Shown here in pieces: positions 26,623 to 37,386 of a DNA stretch of 64,000 nt (position 1 is the stretch's first letter; each line of letters opens with the position of its first letter). Below the pieces are notes generated by a model. It did no database searches. It saw only the letters and a program-made list of their open reading frames with translations, and was not told where the DNA came from. The stretch is taken from NCBI GenBank assembly GCA_025964695.1, contig JAOPYK010000072.1:26313-90312 (forward strand), given 5' to 3'. The DNA comes from Streptosporangiaceae bacterium. GTDB taxonomy: Bacteria > Actinomycetota > Actinomycetes > Streptosporangiales > Streptosporangiaceae. A program made the position numbers and the translations under genes.

Positions 26623-27768
26623 GTGCCCGAACTGCCCGAGGTCGAAGTCGTGCGCCGGGGGCTGGAGAGATGGGCCGGTGGCCGCACGGTCGAGTCGGCC
26701 GAGGTTCTGCATCCCCGGGCGATCCGGCGGCATCCGGCCGGTCCCGGCGACTTCGCCGCCCGGCTCACCGGCCGCCTGCTGCTGCCGCCCCGCCGCCGTG
26801 GCAAGTACCTCTGGATCCCGCTCGGAGATCCCTCCCCTGCCGCGCTCCTGCGACCGGCCGGCGAGGGATCACCTGATCGCGCGGAGGCTGGAGAGGCGTT
26901 GCTGGCGCATCTGGGAATGAGCGGGCAGCTGCTCGTCGGAGAGGCCGGGCGGCCCTTCGAGAAGCACCTGCGGGTACGCATCACCTTCACCGACGGCCGG
27001 CTGGACCTGCGCTTCGTCGACCAGCGGACCTTCGGCCATCTCATGATCGACGACCTGGTCGACGACGTCTTCGGCGGTACCGCTCATACCCCCGGAGGCA
27101 AGGCGCCCAGTCGGACCGGGACGGCCCACGGGACCGCCGGTGGGACCGGCATCCCCGCCGACACGGCCAGTGGCGCCATATGTGCGGCTCCCGCCCCGGA
27201 CAACCCTGTTCCCGCCCCGGACAACCTGCTTTCCACCCCGGACAGCCTGGTTCCCGCGGCGGTCGGTGCCGTTGCCGTGTCCGCGGCGGACCACACGGTG
27301 CCGCGGGCCATCGCGCACATCGCACCGGATCCTCTCGAGGACGCCTTCGACGAAGAGACGTTCTTCCAGTCGCTGCGCCGGCGGCGTACCGGGATCAAGC
27401 GGGCGCTACTCGACCAATCGCTGATCAGCGGCCTGGGCAACATCTATGCGGACGAGGCCCTGTGGCGGTCCAGGCTGCACTGGGCTCGCCCGACCGAGAC
27501 CATGACCAGGGCGGAGGCCGCCCGGGTACTGACGGCCGCACGAGAGGTCATGGCGGCGGCCCTGAACGTCGGTGGCACGTCCTTCGACAGCCTCTACGTC
27601 AACGTCAACGGGGAGAGCGGCTACTTCGACCGGTCGCTCAACGCCTACGGGCGCCGGGACGAGCCCTGTGGGCGGTGCGGCACCCCGATCCGCCGCGACG
27701 TGTTCATGAACCGCTCGTCCTACAGCTGCCCCAGCTGCCAGCCGCGACCCCGCCGCCCTCGGCTCTGA
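26623..27768 (+). CDS. mutM: Formamidopyrimidine-DNA glycosylase with internal low-complexity insertion
   Basis: Removes oxidised purines and nicks DNA. The catalytic N-terminus [16 protein letters not shown] (Pro2, Glu3), Lys61 in RRRGKYLWI, the H2TH segment [14 protein letters not shown] and the zinc finger (CGRC, CPSC) are intact. At 381 residues it is about 95 longer than usual. The excess is mainly residues ~151-227, a Gly/Thr then Pro-rich insertion with repeated APDN/TPDS units, plus a smaller loop near 70-90. The insertion falls between domains, so activity may survive. GTG start with GAGGAG upstream. Confidence 0.92.
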   Translation: MPELPEVEVVRRGLERWAGGRTVESAEVLHPRAIRRHPAGPGDFAARLTGRLLLPPRRRGKYLWIPLGDPSPAALLRPAGEGSPDRAEAGEALLAHLGMSGQLLVGEAGRPFEKHLRVRITFTDGRLDLRFVDQRTFGHLMIDDLVDDVFGGTAHTPGGKAPSRTGTAHGTAGGTGIPADTASGAICAAPAPDNPVPAPDNLLSTPDSLVPAAVGAVAVSAADHTVPRAIAHIAPDPLEDAFDEETFFQSLRRRRTGIKRALLDQSLISGLGNIYADEALWRSRLHWARPTETMTRAEAARVLTAAREVMAAALNVGGTSFDSLYVNVNGESGYFDRSLNAYGRRDEPCGRCGTPIRRDVFMNRSSYSCPSCQPRPRRPRL

Positions 27769-27770
27769 TC

Positions 27771-27930
27771 CTGTCCTGCCCCCCTTTCCCCCTTGCCTCC
27801 CTGTCCTCCCTGTCCTCTGTCCTCCCTGTCCCCCCGTCTTCCACCATGCCCTTCATGCTTCACCCTGCTCTTCTCCCTTCACCCCAACCCACCCTCACCC
27901 TGCCCTTTCACCCGACTTGTCCTTGGCGCC
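27771..27930 (+). repeat. Pyrimidine-rich tract with CCTCCCTGT repeats after mutM
   Basis: About 150 bp after the mutM stop is mostly C and T on the plus strand, including four CCTCCCTGT-like units around 27797-27833. No gene is seen in this gap. It ends near the GTGATCATG palindromes at 27941-27974. Confidence 0.7.
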
Positions 27931-28056
27931 GCCCCTGACCTGATCATGTCTTTGACCGTGATCATGCAATCGCCGGGGGCCCGATCTGCTCGCCGGGTCC
28001 TACGATCGTTGGCCATGGACATCGGTTCGGGCGGAACTCGCGGGGAAGGGGTCCGG

Positions 28057-28356
28057 ATGGACGCCGTGGCGGACGGCCCCGACGAGGCGGTTCGGCTGAC
28101 CGCGTGGGTGCGGGGGCAGGTGCAGGGGGTGGGGTTCCGCTGGTGGGTCCGGGCGAGGGCTCTGGAGCTGGGCCTGGTGGGGTCGGCCGCCAATCTGCGG
28201 GACCGCCGGGTCGAGGTGGTCGCCGAAGGATCACGGATGGCCTGTGAACGGCTGCTGGAACTGCTGCGATCGCCGGGGACCCCGGGTCAGGTCTCCGGAG
28301 TGGTCGAACAGTGGGGCCGCCCCCGCGGTGACCTGGTCGATTTCCTGGAAAGGTGA
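28057..28356 (+). CDS. acyP: Acylphosphatase
   Basis: Small hydrolase of acyl phosphates, 99 residues from ATG 28057 ([14 protein letters not shown]), chosen because GGGAAGGGG lies just upstream; ATG 28015 would add 14 residues. The family signature is clear: [20 protein letters not shown] with the catalytic Arg, and [17 protein letters not shown] with the catalytic Asn. It commonly precedes smc in actinomycetes. Confidence 0.93.
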   Translation: MDAVADGPDEAVRLTAWVRGQVQGVGFRWWVRARALELGLVGSAANLRDRRVEVVAEGSRMACERLLELLRSPGTPGQVSGVVEQWGRPRGDLVDFLER

Positions 28357-28534
28357 CCCGGTACGGGAATCGGCTTCGTAAGTGCTAAACTCGGGGAGAC
28401 ATGTTGTTACCGGCATGTGATGTCCGTCTTGACCGACACACCAGCTGGTGCGACTCTAGATGATACGCGCATCGACTTGAAATTCTCTTCATGCGCGGTT
28501 CCTGCTGGTTACTCAGCGTGGAGGACCCTTAATC

Positions 28535-28726
28535 ATGGCGAAGGCTCTACTTGGCCACGTCGGCGGTCCCGACCCCCGGATCGTCGCAGAGATGCGACGT
28601 CTCCAGCGGCGTGTACGGGACCTTGAGGCCGAGCTCGTACGGCTTCAATCGGAGAACGACGTACTGGCATCGGTTGATCAGGACGATGTGCTGATCTTGA
28701 AGGACCGTGAACCGGCGCTGACTTAA
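28535..28726 (+). CDS. Small conserved coiled-coil protein upstream of smc
   Basis: A 63-residue protein. After MAKALLGHVGGPDPRIVAE comes one amphipathic helix with leucine heptads, MRRLQRRVRDLEAELVRLQ, then an acidic tail. Similar small proteins are common near smc in actinobacteria; I know of no assigned function. GGAGGAC lies upstream of the ATG and a strong terminator follows, so it is its own unit. Confidence 0.8.
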   Translation: MAKALLGHVGGPDPRIVAEMRRLQRRVRDLEAELVRLQSENDVLASVDQDDVLILKDREPALT

Positions 28727-28760
28727 CCGTCCGCGCACGACACAAGAATCGCACAACACT

Positions 28761-28790
28761 GGGACGCCGCTCCGGCGTCCCTTTTGTTTT
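28761..28790 (+). terminator. Rho-independent terminator
   Basis: Perfect 9-bp stem GGGACGCCG/CGGCGTCCC with a CTC loop, followed by TTTTGTTTT. It is 35 bp after the small coiled-coil gene and is the most classical terminator in the window. Confidence 0.95.
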
Positions 28791-28937
28791 GTCCAACGAT
28801 GTCCGATTTTTTGGTCTTATCTATCACGATCCGTAACGGTCCGGTCGAGAGCGGTTCAACTTCTGGTCGAGGGAGATTCAAAGACGGATCGAAAGACTGA
28901 TCGAAACGGCGCAGCGGGTCGTCAGAGAAAGGCCACG

Positions 28938-29840
28938 TCAGGCCAGGTGCCGGCCGAGAAAGGAAAGCTGATCCTGGGCGCGCCTGCCCCAGTACGACCC
29001 GTCGTGGCAGCCCTCGTACAGCCCTCCGGCCGGCCCGTGCAGCCGAGAGCGGAGCCGTTCGGCGGTGTGGGCGAAGGGATCGCTGTGGCCACAGTCGATC
29101 CAGGTGGCGACCCCCCGCAGTCGCCCCAGCCCGGCCATCACGTCGTGACGCGCGAAGTCCGCCGCGTCGTCGAAGGCCCCGGCGTTGGTCGCCTTGGCGT
29201 TGGGGTAGGACGAGAAGATCGCCGGTGACGAGGCCACGATGGCGGTCACCCGCGAGGATCCCAGCGTCTGGGCGAGCAGCAGCGCGCCGTATCCGCCCAT
29301 CGACCAGCCCATCAGGCCGATCCGGTCCGTCCGGAAACCGCGTTGGTGCAGCCGAGGCAGTACCTCATTGGTGATCATCTTCTGTGGATCGTCGCCGCTC
29401 GACCGCAGATGCCAGTACGTATCGTCACCGTCCACTCCGACCAGCGCGAAGGGTGGCGTCCCCTGGGCGGCGACATGCGCGAGATGGCGGTCGAGACGAT
29501 GGCCCAGACCCGCGCGGGCGTTCCCGCCCAGGCCGTGCAGAAGGATCACCACCGGCAGCCCCCTGCCGGCGCCCGGCGGCGTCATCACCAGCAGGTTCAC
29601 GTTTTTGCCGCGGGCGGCCGATCGGAAGGTCTGGTCCTGCAGGACCGCGTTCTCCGCGGGTACCGGCGGGGCGGCGCCGCACCGGCCCAGTGCGTGGTCG
29701 AGCCTGAGCTTGCCCGGCAGCACCTCGGCCTCCACCAGGCCCGCACCGAGCCCGGCGGTGCCCAGGACGCCAAGCCCGGCGAGTCCGGTGACGAGGAGGC
29801 CACGCCGTGACATCACTGTTTGCCGGGATAGACCGCTCAT
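28938..29840 (-). CDS. Secreted alpha/beta-hydrolase esterase (Tat-type signal)
   Basis: A 300-residue putative esterase of the antigen 85/esterase D-like group. The N-terminus has a twin-arginine-type motif (SRRGLL) and a hydrophobic stretch, so export through Tat is likely. The nucleophile elbow is GWSMGGYGALL and the oxyanion region is VVILLHGLGGN; a late CHDGSYWGRR supplies a likely catalytic His. Substrate unknown. It is divergent from smc. No clear ribosome site precedes the ATG; an ATG nine codons in (MSRRGLL) is possible. Confidence 0.8.
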   Translation of the reverse strand: MSGLSRQTVMSRRGLLVTGLAGLGVLGTAGLGAGLVEAEVLPGKLRLDHALGRCGAAPPVPAENAVLQDQTFRSAARGKNVNLLVMTPPGAGRGLPVVILLHGLGGNARAGLGHRLDRHLAHVAAQGTPPFALVGVDGDDTYWHLRSSGDDPQKMITNEVLPRLHQRGFRTDRIGLMGWSMGGYGALLLAQTLGSSRVTAIVASSPAIFSSYPNAKATNAGAFDDAADFARHDVMAGLGRLRGVATWIDCGHSDPFAHTAERLRSRLHGPAGGLYEGCHDGSYWGRRAQDQLSFLGRHLA

Positions 29841-30026
29841 GACGGCGGATCATGGCACATTGGGAACGCGGGCCGCAGCTGGAATCCCCGGTGTGCGGTC
29901 CGACGACCGGTATCGTTCGACCTGCTGAGGCAGGCCGCCGGACCGAGCGGCCACGAACCGGGGGAGTGCGGGGGGTACGACCCGCTCCGCACGCTCCCAC
30001 GGCATGAGGACGAGGAGAGCGCGCGG

Positions 30027-33000
30027 GTGTATCTCAAAAGCCTGACGCTGCGCGGTTTCAAGTCCTTCGCGTCTTCGACCACGTTGCGCTTCGAGCCCGG
30101 TATCACCTGCGTGGTGGGCCCCAACGGCTCGGGTAAGTCCAACGTCGTCGACGCGCTCGCCTGGGTGATGGGGGAGCAGGGCGCCAAGTCGCTGCGCGGC
30201 GGCAAGATGGAGGACGTGGTCTTCGCCGGCACCGCCAGCCGGCCGCCGCTGGGCCGCGCGGAGGTCATCCTCACCATCGACAACGCCGACGGCGCACTGC
30301 CGATCGACTACTCCGAGGTGACGATCAGCCGGCTGCTGTTCCGGTCGGGGCAGAGCGAGTACTCCATCAACGGGGACGCCTGCCGGCTGCTGGACGTACA
30401 GGAACTGCTCTCGGACTCCGGCATCGGCCGCGAGATGCACGTGATCATCGGCCAGGGGCAGCTCGACGCGGCCCTGAACTCCGGGCCGGAGGGCCGGCGC
30501 GCGGTGATCGAGGAGGCCGCCGGTGTCCTCAAGCACCGCAAGCGCAAGGAAAAGGCGCTGCGCAAGCTGGACGCCATGCAGGCCAACCTGACCCGCGTCC
30601 AGGACCTCACCGGTGAGCTGCGCCGCCAGCTCAAGCCGCTCGGCAAGCAGGCCGAGATCGCCCGCAGGGCCGCGGTGATCCAGGCCGAGCTGCGCGACTC
30701 GCGGCTCCGGCTGCTCGCCGACGATCTGCTGACGATGCGCGGCAAGCTCGAAGAGGAGGCCGCGGACGAGGCGGCGGTGCGGGAACGGCGCGCCGCCGTC
30801 GAGAAGGGCCTGCACGACGCGCAGACCCGGGAGACCGAGCTGGAGGCCGAGGCGCACGCCGAGGCGCCCCGGCTGGCCGGCGTACAGGACACCTGGTTCC
30901 AGCTCTCCTCGCTCAAGGAACGACTCAAGGGCGTCGCCGGCGTCGCCGCCGAACGGCACCGGCACGCCGCCGAGAACCAGGGCGAGGCCGTGCGCGGCCG
31001 CGACCCGGAGGACATGGAGCGTGAGGCCGCCGAGATCCGCGCGCAGGAGGAGGTGCTGCGCGAGCTGCTCGAGGATGCCCAGGAGTCGCTGACCGGAGCC
31101 GTAGGCGAACGCACCCAGGCCGAGGGGGCCCTCAAGGAGGAGGAGCGCCGGCTGCAGGCCGCCGCCCGGGCCGCCGCCGACCGCCGGGAGGGACTGGCCC
31201 GGCTGCGCGGCCAGGTGGAGGCGCTGCGCAGCAAGGTCCAGGCGGGGGAGTCCGAGATAGGGCGGCTCACCACCGCCCGGGTCGAGGCCGAGGAGCGGGC
31301 CGGCGCCGCCCAGGCCGAGTACGAGGCGTACGACACGAAGGCCGTCGAGGACCCTGAGCTCGTCGCCGACCACGAGATGGCCCAGGAGGCCCTCGCCGAG
31401 GCCAGGAACGGCGCCGACACGGCACGCGAGTCGGTCAACGGCCCGAAGGACGCGGTCCGGCAGGCCCGCGAGGCCATCGCCGCCGCCCGGTCCGCGGACC
31501 AGCAGGCGCAGCGTCAGTTGGCCGCCCTGCAGGCGCGGATCGAGGCGCTCGAACTGACCCTGGGCAGCGCCGCCGATGGTGGAGAGGTGCTGCTCGGAGC
31601 CGGTCTGGAGGGCGTGCTCGGCACCATGGCCTCGCTGCTCACCGTACGGCCCGGCGCCGAGGTGGCGGTCGCCGCCGCGCTGGGGGCCGCCGCCGAGGCC
31701 GTCGCGGTCGGCTCGCTCGATACCGCGGAGGCCGCGCTGACCCTGCTGCGCGACCGGGAGGCCGGGCGGGCCGGCCTGGTGGTCGGGGCCGGCCCGGCGC
31801 CCGAGCGGCCGCCGGCCGCGCTTGCGGGCGGAGCGGAGTACGCGCTGGACCTGATCACGGTGCCGGAGTCCGTACGGCCCGCGCTGGGGCATCTGCTGCA
31901 CGGCGTGGTCGTCGTCGGGGACCTCGGGACGGCCAGGGCGCTGGTGGCGGCCCAGCCGGGGCTGCGGGCGGTGACCCGCGACGGGGACCTGCTCGGCGCG
32001 CACTGGGCCCAGAGCGGCGGGACGGGCGGCGGACAGAGCCTGCTGCAGATGCGCGCCACCCTGGACGAGGCTTCCAAGGATCTGCTCACCGCCCAGGCGG
32101 CGGCGACGCGGACCGCGGGCGCGCTGACCGAGGCGGCCGCCGACGATCAGCGGGCGCAGGCCGAGCTGGAAGCCGCCCAGACGGCGGTCGGCCAGGCCCA
32201 GTCTGTCGTCAACCAGGCGCAGTCCGCTCTGGACCGGGTGCGGTCCCGGCTCCGCGACGCGGACGCCAAGGCCGCTCAGGAGGCCAAGGCCGCGGCGCGG
32301 CTGGAGGCGGGGGTCCGCGCCGCCCGGGGTGAGGTCGAACGCCTGGCCAAGGCCGCGGAGACGGCAGGGCAGGCCCGCGAGCGTGACGTCCAGGCCATGG
32401 ACGAGCTCGAAGAGCGGCTCGCCATGGCCGAGGCGGAGACCGAGACCTTCGACGAGTTCGACGGTGGCGACCGGGACGAGCTGAACGCCCGTTGCCAGGA
32501 GCTGCGCTCGGCCGAGATGGAGGCGCGGCTGTCTGTCCGTACGGCCGAGGAGCGGGTCAAGGCCATCGCCGGGCGTGCCGACGCGCTCGAACGCGGCGCC
32601 CGCCGCGAGCGGGAGGAGCGCTCCAGGGCGCAGGCTCGCAGAAAGCGACTGGAGCGCGAGGCCCGCATCGCCAAGGCGGTCGGAAGGGCCGGCCGGCTGG
32701 CACTGGACCGGATCGAGGTGTCGCTGGGCGTTGCCGTCGCCGAGCGGGAGGCCGCCGAGCAGGCCCGGGCGGGCCGGGACGCCGAGCTCAGGGTGGTGCG
32801 GACCCAGGTACGCGAGCTGTCGACCCAGCTGGAGCGGCTCGTCAACGTCGTGCACGGCAGCGAGGTGGCCCGCGCGGAACAGCGCCTGCGGCTGGAGCAG
32901 ATGGAGGAGCGGGCGCTGGAGGAGTACGGCATGGAGGTCGCGGGCCTCATCGCCGAGTACGGGCCCGACCAGCTCATCCCGCCCGGTCCCGAGGCGGGTC

Positions 33001-33686
33001 CGGACGCTCTACCGGAGCCGTACGACCGGGCCGTCCAGGAGAAGCGCGCCAAGGCCGCCGACCGCCAGATGACGCTGCTGGGCAAGGTCAACCCGCTCGC
33101 ACTGGAGGAGTTCGCCGCGCTGGAGGAGCGGCACGCCTTCCTCACCTCGCAGCTGGAGGATCTCAAAAAGACCCGGCGGGACCTGCTGACCGTGGTCAAG
33201 GAGGTCGACGACCGGGTACAACAGGTCTTCGCCGCGGCCTTCGAGGACACCGCGCGGGAGTTCGAGCGGGTCTTCGCCCGGCTCTTCCCGGGTGGTGAGG
33301 GGCGGCTGACCCTGACCGAGCCGCAGGACATGCTCACCACCGGAGTGGAGGTCGAGGCCCGGCCGCCGGGCAAGAAGGTCAAGCGGCTGTCGCTGCTGTC
33401 CGGCGGGGAGCGGTCCCTGGTGGCCGTCGCCATCCTGGTGGCGATCTTCCGCGCCCGGCCCTCGCCGTTCTACGTCCTCGACGAGGTCGAGGCGGCGCTG
33501 GACGACACCAACACCCAGCGGCTGCTCGGCGTCCTGGAGGAGTTGCGCGAGTCCTCGCAGCTGATCATGATCACCCACCAGAAGCGGACCATGGAGGGCG
33601 CGGACGCCCTCTACGGGGTCAGCATGCGCGGGGACGGCGTCACCCAGGTCGTCAGCCAGCGGCTCCGCGAGCCCGAGCCCGCCTGA
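30027..33686 (+). CDS. smc: Chromosome segregation protein SMC
   Basis: Structural maintenance of chromosomes ATPase, 1219 residues, which with ScpA/ScpB condenses and segregates the chromosome. The N-terminal head has GFKSFASST and Walker A GPNGSGKSNVVDAL. Long coiled coils flank a hinge at about residues 510-660 (GVLGTMASLLTVRPGAE). The C-terminal head carries the signature LLSGGERSLVAVAI and Walker B FYVLDEVEAALD. GTG start. The large open frames on the opposite strand are composition shadows. Imperfect repeats follow the stop. Confidence 0.97.
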   Translation: MYLKSLTLRGFKSFASSTTLRFEPGITCVVGPNGSGKSNVVDALAWVMGEQGAKSLRGGKMEDVVFAGTASRPPLGRAEVILTIDNADGALPIDYSEVTISRLLFRSGQSEYSINGDACRLLDVQELLSDSGIGREMHVIIGQGQLDAALNSGPEGRRAVIEEAAGVLKHRKRKEKALRKLDAMQANLTRVQDLTGELRRQLKPLGKQAEIARRAAVIQAELRDSRLRLLADDLLTMRGKLEEEAADEAAVRERRAAVEKGLHDAQTRETELEAEAHAEAPRLAGVQDTWFQLSSLKERLKGVAGVAAERHRHAAENQGEAVRGRDPEDMEREAAEIRAQEEVLRELLEDAQESLTGAVGERTQAEGALKEEERRLQAAARAAADRREGLARLRGQVEALRSKVQAGESEIGRLTTARVEAEERAGAAQAEYEAYDTKAVEDPELVADHEMAQEALAEARNGADTARESVNGPKDAVRQAREAIAAARSADQQAQRQLAALQARIEALELTLGSAADGGEVLLGAGLEGVLGTMASLLTVRPGAEVAVAAALGAAAEAVAVGSLDTAEAALTLLRDREAGRAGLVVGAGPAPERPPAALAGGAEYALDLITVPESVRPALGHLLHGVVVVGDLGTARALVAAQPGLRAVTRDGDLLGAHWAQSGGTGGGQSLLQMRATLDEASKDLLTAQAAATRTAGALTEAAADDQRAQAELEAAQTAVGQAQSVVNQAQSALDRVRSRLRDADAKAAQEAKAAARLEAGVRAARGEVERLAKAAETAGQARERDVQAMDELEERLAMAEAETETFDEFDGGDRDELNARCQELRSAEMEARLSVRTAEERVKAIAGRADALERGARREREERSRAQARRKRLEREARIAKAVGRAGRLALDRIEVSLGVAVAEREAAEQARAGRDAELRVVRTQVRELSTQLERLVNVVHGSEVARAEQRLRLEQMEERALEEYGMEVAGLIAEYGPDQLIPPGPEAGPDALPEPYDRAVQEKRAKAADRQMTLLGKVNPLALEEFAALEERHAFLTSQLEDLKKTRRDLLTVVKEVDDRVQQVFAAAFEDTAREFERVFARLFPGGEGRLTLTEPQDMLTTGVEVEARPPGKKVKRLSLLSGGERSLVAVAILVAIFRARPSPFYVLDEVEAALDDTNTQRLLGVLEELRESSQLIMITHQKRTMEGADALYGVSMRGDGVTQVVSQRLREPEPA

Positions 33687-33729
33687 CCAGCCCGGCCCGT
33701 CTGAACCGTCCAGCCTGCCTGGACTGTCC

Positions 33730-33763
33730 GGACTCCCTGAGCTGCTGGACTCCCTGAGCTGCT
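33730..33763 (+). repeat. 17-bp tandem duplication after smc
   Basis: GGACTCCCTGAGCTGCT occurs twice back to back. The surrounding 33686-33790 is rich in related CTGACCAGCC/CTGAACCGTCC pieces. Confidence 0.85.
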
Positions 33764-33910
33764 GGCCTGCCTGCCGCAGCCCCGTGCCCGCCTGCCAGGG
33801 CCCAGCGCCGGTGAGCCGGTCGCGCAAGACCCGGGCCCGGCCCCGGGCCTGGCGCTACCTGTCGATGGCCAACGCCCCATGGCCCGACCACACAGGCCGC
33901 GGCGGTTCCC

Positions 33911-34081
33911 GTGTCCGCGGCCCAGGACCCTGCGAACCGGCGGAAACTGGAGCGTGAGCTCGCCTAACTGCGTACCTACAGCGAGGTCTACCGCACCGAT
34001 CTGTGGTCGTACCTGGAGGCGCTGCTGCACGACGTCGACGAGTGGGAAGGTTCGCAGCGCGGCGCCTTGACCTCCGACTGA
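33911..34081 (+). pseudogene. Small gene before ftsY interrupted by a nonsense codon
   Basis: From GTG 33911 a 56-codon frame reads SAAQDPANRRKLERELA, then TAA at 33965-33967, then LRTYSEVYRTDLWSYLEALL and an acidic end HDVDEWEGSQRGALTSD before TGA. The peptide flows well across the stop and would be a short charged helical protein; a GAA-to-TAA change would explain the break (the heptad expects Glu). No alternative start lies after the TAA. I do not recognise the family. Confidence 0.55.
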
Positions 34082-34120
34082 CCATGGCAGGGCGTCTCGT
34101 CTGAGAGACTTGAGGGCGCT

Positions 34121-35269
34121 ATGGAATATGTGATCCTCATCGTCGCCTTGGCCGTGCTCGCCGTCGTCGTCGTCGGAGGCGCCGTGCTGCTGCTGCGGCC
34201 CGGCCGCCGCACCCTTCCGCCGCCCCCCGCTCAGCCTCCTGTGCAGACGCGCCCCGGTGGGACGGTCACCGAAGACGACCAGGTGGCCCCGGCCAGCACG
34301 GCGCCCGTGGTGGAGGCGCCGCCCGCGCCGGAGATCGAGCTGCCGCCGCCGTCGGCTGGCCGGCTGGTCCGGCTGCGTGCGCGCCTGGCCCGCTCGCAGA
34401 GCGGTTTCGGCAGGACCCTGCTGGCGGTGCTCTCCAGGGACTCGCTGGACGACGACGCGTGGGACGAGATCGAGGACACACTCATCACCGCCGACGTGGG
34501 CGTCGTGCCGACCCGGCTGATCGTCGACGACCTCCGTACCAAGGTCAAGGTGCTGGGCAGCCGCGGCCCGCAGGAGATACGCGAGCTGCTCAAGAACGAG
34601 TTGGTGACGCAGATCGGACCCGATCTGGACCGGACCCTGCACACGGAACCGCACGGGAACCGGCCCGCGGTCGTGCTCGTCGTCGGAGTCAACGGCACCG
34701 GCAAGACCACCACCTGCGGCAAGCTGGCCAGAGTGCTGGTCGGGGACGGCCGCACCGTGCTGCTGGGCGCCGCCGACACGTTCCGGGCCGCCGCCGCCGA
34801 CCAGCTCGTCACCTGGGGCACCCGGGTGGGGGCCGAGGTGGTCCGTGGTCCGGAGGGATCGGATCCCGCCAGCGTGGCCTTCGAGGCCGTTAAAATGGGG
34901 ATTGAGAGCAAGGTCGACACCGTCATCGTCGACACGGCGGGACGGCTGCACACCAAGACCGGCCTGATGGACGAGCTCGGCAAGGTGAAGCGGGTCGTCG
35001 AGAAGCAGGCCGAGGTGGACGAGGTGCTGCTCGTCCTGGATGCGACCACCGGGCAGAACGGCCTGCAGCAGGCCCGGATCTTCGCCGAGGTCGTCAACGT
35101 CACGGGGATCGTGCTGACCAAGCTCGACGGCACCGCGAAGGGCGGCATCGTCATCGCCGTCCAGCGCGAGCTCGGCGTCCCGGTCAAGCTGGTCGGGCTC
35201 GGTGAGGGGCCGGACGATCTCGCGCCGTTCGAGCCCGAGGCCTTCGTCGACGCCATTCTCGGAGACTAA
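34121..35269 (+). CDS. ftsY: Signal recognition particle receptor FtsY
   Basis: SRP receptor GTPase that docks ribosome-SRP complexes at the membrane; 382 residues. An N-terminal membrane segment (ILIVALAVLAVVVVGGAVLL) is followed by a Pro-rich acidic linker, then the NG domain: GVNGTGKTTTCGKLA (G1), DTFRAAAADQL, DTAGRLH (G3) and TKLDGTAKGG (G4). Its partner Ffh is encoded about 6.5 kb downstream. Stop is followed by the GlnR-type region for amtB. Confidence 0.96.
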   Translation: MEYVILIVALAVLAVVVVGGAVLLLRPGRRTLPPPPAQPPVQTRPGGTVTEDDQVAPASTAPVVEAPPAPEIELPPPSAGRLVRLRARLARSQSGFGRTLLAVLSRDSLDDDAWDEIEDTLITADVGVVPTRLIVDDLRTKVKVLGSRGPQEIRELLKNELVTQIGPDLDRTLHTEPHGNRPAVVLVVGVNGTGKTTTCGKLARVLVGDGRTVLLGAADTFRAAAADQLVTWGTRVGAEVVRGPEGSDPASVAFEAVKMGIESKVDTVIVDTAGRLHTKTGLMDELGKVKRVVEKQAEVDEVLLVLDATTGQNGLQQARIFAEVVNVTGIVLTKLDGTAKGGIVIAVQRELGVPVKLVGLGEGPDDLAPFEPEAFVDAILGD

Positions 35270-35344
35270 ACGTCGATCTCTTGAGAGAGAACACACGAAA
35301 ATTGGGAACTCTTCCGAGTGGAACGTGCCAGTTGTGAGCGGTAT

Positions 35345-35413
35345 GAAACATATTCGAAACACACGATGATGTGGTTTCACACCACCGAAACACGAGAGCC
35401 TCGCAGGTGAAAC
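35345..35413 (+). promoter_or_regulatory. Candidate GlnR-binding region upstream of amtB
   Basis: GAAAC half-sites occur at 35345-35349, 35356-35360 (6-bp spacing, as in known GlnR boxes), 35387-35391 and 35409-35413, with the reverse form GTTTC at 35374-35378. GlnR controls amtB-glnK-glnD in Streptomyces, which supports the call. Confidence 0.55.
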
Positions 35414-35471
35414 CGCGACACCGGAATCTCTGAGCAGTCCAAAAACCGCGTCAGGGAGGGCTCTCTCCGAG

Positions 35472-37141
<1,670 letters not shown>

Positions 37142-37197
37142 ACGCACTCTGCGTGATCGGGGGAGAGACCGACCGCCGGACGCGAAACCGGACAGGG

Positions 37198-37282
37198 GCG
37201 CCCTGAGCCGAATCCCCGTCGTGATCATGTGATCGACGACCGATCGCATGATCACGGGGGATCGGGCTCAGGGCGCTCTTTT
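37198..37282 (+). terminator. Very long terminator hairpin after glnB
   Basis: Arms beginning GCGCCCTGAGCC (37198) and ending GGCTCAGGGCGC (37276) form an imperfect stem of about 35 bp, followed by TCTTTT. The stem contains two GTGATCATGYGATCG elements. It should separate amtB-glnB from glnD. Confidence 0.88.
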
Positions 37283-37386
37283 CGGTTGTGCGGGAAACAT
37301 CTCGGTAACGGCACCGTGACATGCTCGGGGGACACGGTGGACGGCCGGACACAGGCGCGATCGCCCGGGGGGTGAAAGGAGAGCAG

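Noticed and set aside
29850..32855. Open frame of about 1000 codons on the minus strand opposite smc
   Set aside because: It lies wholly antisense to smc, has no ribosome site or recognisable domain, and its G/L/R/H-rich composition is typical of high-GC shadow frames.
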